Source of the DNA: Treponema sp.
GTDB lineage: Bacteria; Spirochaetota; Spirochaetia; Treponematales; Breznakiellaceae
Assembly (NCBI GenBank): GCA_009780285.1
Contig: WRAL01000139.1
Location: 1 to 5,054, forward strand
Length of the DNA: 5,054 nucleotides
Direction of reading: 5' to 3'
The position numbers were made by a program, and so were the translations under genes. The notes under the pieces were generated by a model. It saw only the letters and a list, made by a program, of their open reading frames with translations, did not search any database and was not told the origin of the DNA. Shown here piece by piece: positions 1 through 4,350 of the stretch (the stretch's first letter is position 1; the number at the start of each line of letters is the position of its first letter).

Positions 1-266
1 CCCAGGGCGCGCGGATGACCGATCAAAATACCTCGATGGTACTTTCGTTTATTGGACTGGGGGGAAATCGAATTACCCCGGTGGATACCCTCTGGCTGGG
101 CGCCTGGGGCGGAGGCTCGCACCTAAACTACATCTACGCGGACGCGCGGCGGGACGTTCACGGGCTGGACAGCGCGATGGGCTTTTCCTTCCAGAACATC
201 AACCTTGCGCCGGGCGAGGAAAGGGAATTCATCGTCAGGTTCACGCTGACCAGAATAGGCGACTAG
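1..266 (+). CDS. C-terminal fragment of a probable surface or secreted protein (5' partial)
   Basis: The reading frame is open from base 3 to a TAG at 264-266, so this is read as the 3' end of a longer gene cut by the window edge. An ATG at base 15 exists, but only a weak AGGG precedes it and a free-standing 83-residue protein seems less likely. The visible part is rich in G, S, aromatic and beta-branched residues. From the ATG it contains DTLWLGAWGGG (residues about 24-34), then GLDSAMGFSFQNINLAPGE (about 50-68), and ends in an alternating hydrophobic strand, FIVRFTLTRIGD. The pattern 'DSAM-F-(W/F)QN---PGE' followed by a final beta strand recalls C-terminal beta-sandwich modules of large bacterial surface or secreted proteins; this is recognition from memory, not a database match. 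No signal peptide or anchor is visible because the N-terminus is missing. The gene appears unrelated to the thiamin operon, which has its own leader. Function is unknown. Confidence 0.55.
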   Translation, partial: QGARMTDQNTSMVLSFIGLGGNRITPVDTLWLGAWGGGSHLNYIYADARRDVHGLDSAMGFSFQNINLAPGEEREFIVRFTLTRIGD

Positions 267-331
267 CGTTCCGGCCTTTGGCGCTTATTTAATTATTGCA
301 GGGCGATCTTCGCGGTGCCTCCGGAACCGAA

Positions 332-363
332 GGAAAGCGCGCTTGCGCGAATCGCCGCTTTCC
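332..363. repeat. Perfect 8-bp inverted repeat between the upstream gene and the thi leader
   Basis: GGAAAGCG at 332-339 is the exact reverse complement of CGCTTTCC at 356-363, with a 16-nt loop that itself contains the self-complementary stretch CGCGCTTGCGCG. No T-tract follows (the next bases are ATCACAATGC), so it is not a convincing intrinsic terminator for the upstream gene. It overlaps the proposed thi promoter, so it could be an operator-like palindrome, a Rho-associated hairpin, or chance in GC-rich DNA. Confidence 0.3.
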
Positions 364-371
364 ATCACAAT
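343..371 (+). promoter_or_regulatory. Possible sigma-70 promoter of the thi operon
   Basis: TTGCGC (343-348) and CACAAT (366-371) are separated by 17 bp and match the TTGACA and TATAAT consensus boxes at 3/6 and 4/6 positions. Transcription would start near 378, only a few bases before the first paired base of the riboswitch at 383, which is where a TPP-riboswitch transcript usually begins. The position is the best argument, because the boxes themselves are weak. Confidence 0.3.
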
Positions 372-382
372 GCGTAAAAGCG

Positions 383-470
383 CGTTTGCAGGGGAACCCT
401 TGAAAGGGGTTGAGAAGGTAGAACCTGACTCTTTGAACCTGTTGGTTAATACCAGCGAAGGAAGCAAATG
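383..470 (+). ncRNA. TPP riboswitch (thi-box aptamer)
   Basis: This is a cis-acting RNA that binds thiamin pyrophosphate and controls the thi genes downstream. P1 pairs CGTTTGC (383-389) with GCAAATG (464-470), seven pairs including one G-U. GGGG at 391-394 starts P2, which closes on ACCT (423-426). P3 is AACCC (395-399) with GGGTT (407-411), and the conserved TGAGA follows at 411-415. The second arm carries the hallmark GAACCTG (435-441), then TTGGT/ACCAG (442-446 with 451-455) as P5 around TTAAT, and CCT (438-440) with AGG (459-461) as P4. The run GGTTAATACCAGCG (444-457) is almost identical to the thi-box consensus. The junction between P4 and P5 is the short type (CCTG-TTGG rather than CCTGATCTGG), a variant seen in other thi boxes. 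No U-tract terminator follows, so control of thiD translation is more likely than control of termination (inference). Confidence 0.96.
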
Positions 471-527
471 AACGGCCGGCCGAAGGACAAGCCCGAAGGA
501 CAGCCCCCCCGCATGTCGCGCGACTAA
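468..527 (+). CDS. Possible 19-codon leader ORF starting inside riboswitch P1
   Basis: An ATG at 468-470 forms the last bases of the P1 3' strand and opens a 19-codon frame, MNGRPKDKPEGQPPRMSRD, ending in TAA at 525-527. AAGGA at 458-462 lies 5 nt upstream of the ATG and would be a good Shine-Dalgarno sequence, but the same bases form the 3' strand of P4 in the folded aptamer. The stop lies 17 nt before the thiD start. The peptide is polar and proline-rich, resembles nothing I recognise, and has no run of regulatory codons. It may be a chance frame created by the conserved aptamer sequence. If translated, TPP binding would be expected to block it by hiding both its binding site and its start codon. 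Confidence 0.25.
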   Translation: MNGRPKDKPEGQPPRMSRD

Positions 528-537
528 TTTTAGGGGG
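504..537 (+). promoter_or_regulatory. Candidate riboswitch expression platform hiding the thiD Shine-Dalgarno sequence
   Basis: A run of seven C (504-510) can pair with GGGGG at 533-537, the purine-rich stretch lying 7 nt before the thiD ATG at 545. The 22-nt loop holds a small self-complementary element, GTCGCGCGAC (515-524). This would be a sequestering hairpin for translational control. The C7 run could alternatively pair with the G-rich strands of the aptamer (391-394 or 406-409), giving a mutually exclusive anti-sequestering structure. The pairings are visible in the sequence; the switching mechanism is inference. Confidence 0.4.
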
Positions 538-544
538 CAAAGGG

Positions 545-1378
545 ATGAGGACAGCGCTTACCATAGCCGGCTCCGACTGCTCAGGCGGCGCCGGATTCCA
601 GGCCGACATCAAGACTTTTTCCGCTCACGGCGTTTTCGGCATGTCCGTCGTGACGTCCGTCGTCGCGGAAAACACCTTCGAGGTGGTCGATTTTCAGGAC
701 TTGCGCGTCGACATAATCGAAAAGCAGATCGACGCGGTATTTGACGACATTCCGCCGGGCGCGGTAAAAATCGGCATGCTTTCAAGCGCCGCGATAATGG
801 AGGCCGTGGCGGCGCGGCTTTCCCGGTTCAAGGCGCGCAACGTCGTCGTGGATCCGGTAATGTACGCGAAAAACGGCAGCGCGCTTATGGACCCGAGCGC
901 CGTGGGCGCGCTTCTTTCGCGCATCGCGCCGCTGGCCGACGTGGTTACGCCCAACATTCCGGAAGCGGAAAAAATGGCCGGAATGGAAATTAAAAACATT
1001 AACGACATGCGCGAGGCCGCCGGGCGCATATTTTGCGCCGGCTGCCGCGCCGTGGTCGTCAAGGGCGGGCATGGAGAAGGCTTCGCCTTCGGCGAAGGCA
1101 ACGCGACCGACGTTCTTTTCGACGGCAATGATTTTTTTGAATTTTCCGCCCCGCGAATAAATTCCACGCGCACCCACGGCACCGGCTGCACCTTTTCTTC
1201 CTCTATTGCCGCCTACCTTGCGCTGGGGCTGGCGCTTCCGGAGGCCGTGGAAAAAGCCAAGGCCTATGTCCGCGCCGCCATCGAGGCCGCGCCGAGCCTT
1301 GGACGCGGAAGCGGGCCGACGAATCATTTTAACAAAAAAAGCGAGATCTTTTTGACGGGAGGAAAAAATGGCAGATAA
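545..1378 (+). CDS. thiD: Hydroxymethylpyrimidine / phosphomethylpyrimidine kinase ThiD
   Basis: ThiD is a cytoplasmic ribokinase-fold enzyme that phosphorylates 4-amino-5-hydroxymethyl-2-methylpyrimidine (HMP) and then HMP-P, giving the HMP-PP used by ThiE. The 277-residue product is close to the usual length of about 265. The N-terminus carries the family signature AGSDCSGGAGFQADIKT (residues 8-24), with the substrate-contacting Asp21 and then AENT at 41-44. VDPVM at 102-106, TPNIPEAE at 135-142 and VVKGGH at 171-176 are the expected ATP and substrate regions. THGTGCTFSSS (210-220) forms the anion hole with the catalytic-site Cys215. Compared with typical ThiD, a small insertion (GEGFAFGEG, 177-185) follows GGH. 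The start at 545 places AGSD at the normal distance, and AGGGGG at 532-537 is the likely binding site. It is the first gene after the TPP riboswitch, and its last 11 bases overlap thiM. No ThiE or TenA domain is fused to it. Confidence 0.95.
   Translation: MRTALTIAGSDCSGGAGFQADIKTFSAHGVFGMSVVTSVVAENTFEVVDFQDLRVDIIEKQIDAVFDDIPPGAVKIGMLSSAAIMEAVAARLSRFKARNVVVDPVMYAKNGSALMDPSAVGALLSRIAPLADVVTPNIPEAEKMAGMEIKNINDMREAAGRIFCAGCRAVVVKGGHGEGFAFGEGNATDVLFDGNDFFEFSAPRINSTRTHGTGCTFSSSIAAYLALGLALPEAVEKAKAYVRAAIEAAPSLGRGSGPTNHFNKKSEIFLTGGKNGR
1357..1362 (+). promoter_or_regulatory. Ribosome binding site of thiM inside thiD
   Basis: GGGAGG lies 5 nt before the thiM ATG at 1368, within the last codons of thiD. 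A strong internal site at an overlapping junction suggests that thiM can be initiated independently as well as by coupling. It also fixes the thiM start. Confidence 0.7.
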
Positions 1379-2186
1379 TTTTTTTGATCTGTACGGTTTA
1401 ATCGACGATCTCAGAAAAAAAAATCCCTTGGTTCAGCACATTACGAATTATGTCACCGTGAACGACTGCGCCAACGCGACTCTGGCCATAGGCGCGTCCC
1501 CCGTAATGGCGGACTCCATCGCCGAGGCGGCCCAGATAGCCTCCATCGCCGACGCGCTTGTGATAAACATTGGCACGCTTAACGACGCGACTATCCCTTC
1601 GATGTTCGCCGCGGGAAAGGCGGCCAACGAAAAAGGCATTCCCATAGCGCTGGATCCGGTGGGCGCGGGAGCTTCGGCCCTGCGTTCGCAAACCACGGCG
1701 CGCCTGCTAAGCGAGCTTAAAATCGCGGCGCTTAAAGGGAACGCCTCGGAGATTCGCCATATCGCCGGCCTGGAGGCGCGCTCCAAGGGAGTGGACGCCG
1801 GCGCGGGCGACGGCGCTGAATCCGCGTCCGTGGCAAAGGATCTGGCGAAAAGGCTTGGCTGCACGGTCGTTATTAGTGGCCCGCGCGACATAATTTCCGA
1901 CGGCGACAAAACCGCCTATATCGATAACGGCCATGAAATGATGGGCAGGATCACAGGCACAGGATGCATGTGCGCCTCGATTGTGGGCGCGTTTCTGGGC
2001 GCAAACAGGGACGAGCCTTTTTGGGGCGCCGTCGCGGCAATGGCCTGCATGGGAACTTCCGGCGATCTGGCCTTCGACAAGGCGGGGGAGCTTGGAACCG
2101 GCAGCTTTCTTGCGGCCCTGATCGACGCGCTTAGCCGGGCCAATTCCCAGATCATAAAAGGATTGACAAAATACGGTGAGCTCTAA
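1368..2186 (+). CDS. thiM: Hydroxyethylthiazole kinase ThiM
   Basis: ThiM phosphorylates salvaged 4-methyl-5-(2-hydroxyethyl)thiazole (THZ) with ATP to THZ-P, the second substrate of ThiE. At 272 residues it has the normal family length. Typical motifs are seen in order: NPLVQHITNYVTVNDCAN (19-36) at the thiazole-binding trimer interface, LAIGASPVMAD (39-49), NIGTL (67-71), LDPVGAGAS (95-103), LKGNASEI (122-129) with GVD at 141-143, NGHEMMGRITGTGCMCAS (187-204) with the catalytic-site Cys200, and an alanine/glycine-rich C-terminal helix. The gene overlaps thiD by 11 bp (ATGGCAGATAA) and thiE by 11 bp, so translation is probably coupled. THZ kinase is a salvage enzyme. No thiazole synthase genes (thiG, thiH, thiS) are present, so the pathway here appears to rely on recovered thiazole. 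Confidence 0.96.
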   Translation: MADNFFDLYGLIDDLRKKNPLVQHITNYVTVNDCANATLAIGASPVMADSIAEAAQIASIADALVINIGTLNDATIPSMFAAGKAANEKGIPIALDPVGAGASALRSQTTARLLSELKIAALKGNASEIRHIAGLEARSKGVDAGAGDGAESASVAKDLAKRLGCTVVISGPRDIISDGDKTAYIDNGHEMMGRITGTGCMCASIVGAFLGANRDEPFWGAVAAMACMGTSGDLAFDKAGELGTGSFLAALIDALSRANSQIIKGLTKYGEL

Positions 2187-2841
2187 AATCGACTGGACGC
2201 TTTGCCTGGTAACCGATAGGGATATGATGGCGACGCAAAGCAGTATCGAGGAATGCGTCGAGCAGGCGATTCTCGGAGGCTGCGGCATCGTTCAGCTTAG
2301 GGAAAAAACGGCCTGCGCGCGCGAGTTCTACGAAATCGCTCTGCGCCTGCGCGCGCTTACCGGGCGCCTGGGCGCGGCGCTTGTAATCAACGACCGCGCC
2401 GACATCGCGCTGGCCTGCGGCGCTGACGGCGTTCATGTGGGGCAGGGCGACTTGCCCTGCCGCGCGGCGATTAGCGTTTTGGGGCCGGGAAAAATCGTCG
2501 GTGTTTCCGCCTCCACGGTGGCCGAGGCGATAGTGGCCCGGCACGCAGGCGCAAGCTATGTGGGCGCCGGCGCGATCTTTCCCACGGCGACAAAGCCGGA
2601 TGCGGAAATTTCCGGCCTGGAACGGCTGCGCAAGATGCGAGCCGCCGTCGATATCCCCATAATCGCTATTGGCGGCATAGCGCCGGCAAACGCCGCCGGG
2701 CTTGGAGAAACCGGCATAGACGGCATCGCCGTCGTTTCGGCCATAGCGGCGCGCGGCGATCCGGCCGACGCGGCGCGCGAGCTAAAGGCGCTTTTTTCGC
2801 AGGGCCTCGCGCAAGCGCAAGCGCGAGCGGGCCGAAAATGA
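2176..2841 (+). CDS. thiE: Thiamin-phosphate synthase ThiE (GTG start)
   Basis: ThiE is a cytoplasmic TIM-barrel enzyme that condenses HMP-PP with THZ-P to thiamin monophosphate, releasing pyrophosphate. The 221-residue product is of normal length. Visible motifs are LCLVTDR (9-15, first barrel strand), VQLREK (39-44), INDR (71-74), ADGVHVGQGDLP (83-94), VGVSAST (108-114), GAGAIFPTATKPDA (130-143, pyrophosphate and Mg2+ site), IPIIAIGGI (160-168) and GIAVVSAI (183-190). It is ThiE rather than TenI because the QLREK, NDR and TATK motifs are all intact. An in-frame TGA at 2164-2166 bounds the start. The GTG at 2176 is needed to include the first strand, since the next ATG (2224) would remove it. 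AAAGGA at 2157-2162 is 13 nt upstream, rather far, so coupling to thiM termination is likely. The last residues (AQAQARAGRK) come from a hexamer repeat and look dispensable. Confidence 0.96.
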   Translation: MSSKIDWTLCLVTDRDMMATQSSIEECVEQAILGGCGIVQLREKTACAREFYEIALRLRALTGRLGAALVINDRADIALACGADGVHVGQGDLPCRAAISVLGPGKIVGVSASTVAEAIVARHAGASYVGAGAIFPTATKPDAEISGLERLRKMRAAVDIPIIAIGGIAPANAAGLGETGIDGIAVVSAIAARGDPADAARELKALFSQGLAQAQARAGRK

Positions 2842-3488
2842 GGGCCTTCATCTTTGACCTCGACGGCACGCTTCTCGATTCGATGGGAATCTGGACCGAG
2901 ATCGACGTGAAATTCCTTGCGGCGCGCGGAATAGTGGCGCCGGATGATTACGCGGAAAAAATTTCCGCGATGAGCTTTCTCCAGGCGGCGCGCTACACCA
3001 TCGCGCGCTTCGGCCTTGCCGAGGACGAGCAAAGTATTTTGCGCGAATGGAACGAAATGGCGCGCCGGGCCTACGCGAGCGAAATCCCGATGAAGCGCGG
3101 CGCCTTGGAATACGTTCGCGAGCTAAAGGCGCGCGGCGCTCCCCTGGCCATCGCGACCAGCGCGCTTCCCGAGCTTTGCGAGCTCGCGCTTCGTAGGTAC
3201 GGCGCGCTCGATCTGTTCGACGCTATCTGCAATTCGGCGGAGACCGGCCAGGGGAAGGATCGCCCGGACGTTTTTTTGCTGGCCGCGCGCAGGCTCGGCG
3301 CGCGGCCCGAGGACTGCGTTGTTTTCGAGGATGTCGCCGGCGCCGTAAAAAGCGCGAAACGCGCCGGGATGAAAGTCTGCGCCCTGTACGACGAGGCCTC
3401 GCGCGCCGACTGGGAGGAAATGCGCGGCATTGCCGACTTTTCCCTGCGCGACTTTACGAACGCCTTGTCGCTTATTGGCTTTCCGTGA
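2838..3488 (+). CDS. HAD-superfamily phosphatase (subfamily IA, beta-phosphoglucomutase-like), last gene of the thi operon
   Basis: This is a 216-residue haloacid-dehalogenase-fold hydrolase, presumably cytoplasmic. Motif I is FDLDGTLLDS (6-15), with nucleophile Asp7 and acid/base Asp9. A helical cap follows (about 16-85). Motif II is AIATSA (104-109, Thr107), motif III is Lys140 in GKDRPD, and motif IV is VVFEDVAGAVKSAK (161-174) with Glu164-Asp165 for Mg2+. All catalytic residues are present, so it should be active. The ATG overlaps the thiE stop (ATGA, 2838-2841), so it is almost certainly translated with the thi genes. Position suggests a phosphatase acting on a thiamin-pathway phosphate, such as TMP (giving thiamin for a ThiN-type pyrophosphokinase) or HMP-P/THZ-P. 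A generic sugar-phosphate or housekeeping phosphatase is equally possible from sequence alone. Cap residues that would set specificity cannot be interpreted by eye. Confidence 0.9.
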   Translation: MRAFIFDLDGTLLDSMGIWTEIDVKFLAARGIVAPDDYAEKISAMSFLQAARYTIARFGLAEDEQSILREWNEMARRAYASEIPMKRGALEYVRELKARGAPLAIATSALPELCELALRRYGALDLFDAICNSAETGQGKDRPDVFLLAARRLGARPEDCVVFEDVAGAVKSAKRAGMKVCALYDEASRADWEEMRGIADFSLRDFTNALSLIGFP

Positions 3489-3494
3489 TACACT
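3465..3494 (+). promoter_or_regulatory. Possible promoter of the purC-like gene
   Basis: TTGTCG (3465-3470) and TACACT (3489-3494) are 18 bp apart, each matching 4/6 of the sigma-70 boxes. TG at 3486-3487, one base before the -10 box, gives an extended -10. The elements lie in the last codons of the HAD gene and the start of the 53-bp gap. Transcription would start near 3501, giving a leader of about 40 nt to the purC start. The gap contains no evident terminator, so read-through from the thi operon is also possible. Confidence 0.3.
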
Positions 3495-3528
3495 GAGGCG
3501 CGCAATACAACGACGAAGGAAAAATCAC

Positions 3529-3534
3529 GGAGGA
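3529..3534 (+). promoter_or_regulatory. Ribosome binding site deciding the purC start
   Basis: GGAGGA ends 7 nt before the ATG at 3542, an ideal spacing. The in-frame TTG at 3536 would be only 1 nt from this site and is therefore rejected as the start. Confidence 0.8.
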
Positions 3535-3541
3535 ATTGTTA

Positions 3542-4225
3542 ATGAAACTTTTGTACACGGGAAAAACAAAAAATGTTTTTGGGCTTGAAAATGGCGACTA
3601 TCTTTTGCAGTTCAAGGACGACGCGACCGGCGAGAACGGCGTTTTCGATCCGGGCGCGAACCAAGTGGGCCTTCAGATACCGGGAAGCGGAAAGGCCGCC
3701 GTCGCCCTGAGCGAATTCTTCTTCGGCAAGATCGCCGAGGCCGGAATTCCCACGCACTTTGTGTCGGCCGATTCGGAAAAAGCGCAAATGGTCGTAAAGC
3801 CGGCGCGCCTTTTCGGAAAGGGGCTGGAGGTTATCTGCCGGCTTAAAGCCACGGGCAGCTTCAAAAAAAGGTACGGCGACTACTGCAAGGAAGGGGAGGC
3901 GCTGGATTATTTCGTCGAGGCGACCTTAAAGGACGACGGCCGCGAGGATCCGCCCATTTCCCGCGACGCGCTTGCCATGCTTAATATCGCCACGCCCCAG
4001 GAATACGACTCGCTTGCGGACCTTGTTCGCAAGGCGACTAAAATCGTGAAAGAGGAGCTTGCGAAAAAAAACATCGAGCTTTACGACATAAAGATGGAGT
4101 TCGGGCGCGCGCCTTCTGGAACGATAATCCTTGTCGATGAAATTTCAGGCGGAAACATGCGGGCCTACAAAAACGGCGCCATTCTAAGCCCTATGGATCT
4201 GGCTCCGGAGATTTTGGGGCGATAA
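3542..4225 (+). CDS. purC: Phosphoribosylaminoimidazole-succinocarboxamide (SAICAR) synthase, divergent PurC
   Basis: PurC joins CAIR and aspartate with ATP to form SAICAR, a step of de novo IMP synthesis in the cytoplasm. From ATG 3542 the product has 227 residues, slightly under the usual 235-240. Family motifs are LYTGKTKNVF (4-13, matching the LYEGKAK-type ATP loop), LQFKDDATGENG (22-33), VVKPARLFGKGLEVICR (84-100), ATGSFKKRYG (103-112), LKDDGREDPPIS (129-140), IKMEFGR (183-189) and ILVDEISGGNMR (196-207). The last motif differs from the classical DEISPD-x-x-R-W-D form: Asp199, Glu200 and Arg207 are kept, but the Pro-Asp and the Trp are replaced. I believe this form occurs in PurC of some anaerobes, so SAICAR synthase remains the best call. 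The gene lies 53 bp after the HAD gene, has its own Shine-Dalgarno sequence and is followed by a terminator-like stem. No other pur gene is in view. Confidence 0.88.
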   Translation: MKLLYTGKTKNVFGLENGDYLLQFKDDATGENGVFDPGANQVGLQIPGSGKAAVALSEFFFGKIAEAGIPTHFVSADSEKAQMVVKPARLFGKGLEVICRLKATGSFKKRYGDYCKEGEALDYFVEATLKDDGREDPPISRDALAMLNIATPQEYDSLADLVRKATKIVKEELAKKNIELYDIKMEFGRAPSGTIILVDEISGGNMRAYKNGAILSPMDLAPEILGR

Positions 4226-4245
4226 GCGCCTTCAGGATTTTGGAC

Positions 4246-4284
4246 TTGTTCGGAAATTGAAGCTTCCGAACAACTCTATTTTAC
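4246..4284 (+). terminator. Probable intrinsic terminator after purC
   Basis: TTGTTCGGAA (4246-4255) pairs perfectly with TTCCGAACAA (4264-4273) around an 8-nt loop, followed by the T-rich CTCTATTTTA (4274-4283). The stem is only moderately GC-rich and the T-tract is interrupted, so termination may be incomplete. It lies 20 bp after the purC stop and before the leader of the sensor gene, which is where a unit boundary is expected. Confidence 0.6.
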
Positions 4285-4307
4285 AACAACTCAAAAACAT
4301 CTTGCGC

Positions 4308-4327
4308 GGCGGGCCTTTTGGCCCGCT
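4308..4327. repeat. GC-rich hairpin in the leader of the sensor gene
   Basis: GCGGGCC (4309-4315) and GGCCCGC (4320-4326) form a 7-bp stem with a TTTT loop; G4308 and T4327 could add a wobble pair. No T-tract follows on the + strand (TCAATACATC), so it is a weak terminator candidate in this direction. It may back up the preceding terminator or fold in the 5' leader 24 nt before the start codon of the sensor gene. Confidence 0.45.
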
Positions 4328-4350
4328 CAATACATCTTATGGGGGAGTTC

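Noticed and set aside
268..327. Inverted repeat GTTCCGG (268-274) / CCGGAAC (321-327) as a terminator of the first gene
   Set aside because: The 46-nt loop is too long and no T-tract follows, so it is probably chance in GC-rich DNA.
473..482. Palindrome CGGCCGGCCG just after the riboswitch
   Set aside because: It has no loop and cannot form a stable RNA hairpin on itself. It is common in GC-rich DNA and shows no sign of being an operator.
289..612. A 107-codon - strand frame across the thi leader
   Set aside because: It runs antisense through the highly conserved TPP aptamer and the thiD start, and its product has no recognisable features.
694..1327. Long - strand frames opposite thiD (165 and 181 codons)
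   Set aside because: Antisense frames of this kind arise from GC-rich codon use. Their products show no family motif, while the + strand carries all ThiD signatures.
1448..2288. Long - strand frames opposite thiM and thiE (153 and 193 codons)
   Set aside because: Same reason: antisense shadows of well-supported enzymes, without plausible starts or motifs.
2780..3130. Repeated GAGCTAAAGGCGC in thiE and the HAD gene
   Set aside because: Both encode the helical sequence ELKA with the same codon preference; there is no flanking similarity, so it is a coincidence and not a repeat element.
3536..3541. TTG start for purC giving two extra codons
   Set aside because: The TTG is only 1 nt from GGAGGA, while ATG 3542 has a 7-nt spacing and begins the typical MKLLYTGKTK N-terminus.
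4226..4350. Sigma-28 or sigma-70 promoter for the sensor gene
   Set aside because: No TAAA-N15-GCCGATAA-like site or well-spaced -35/-10 pair was found in the gap, so none is claimed.
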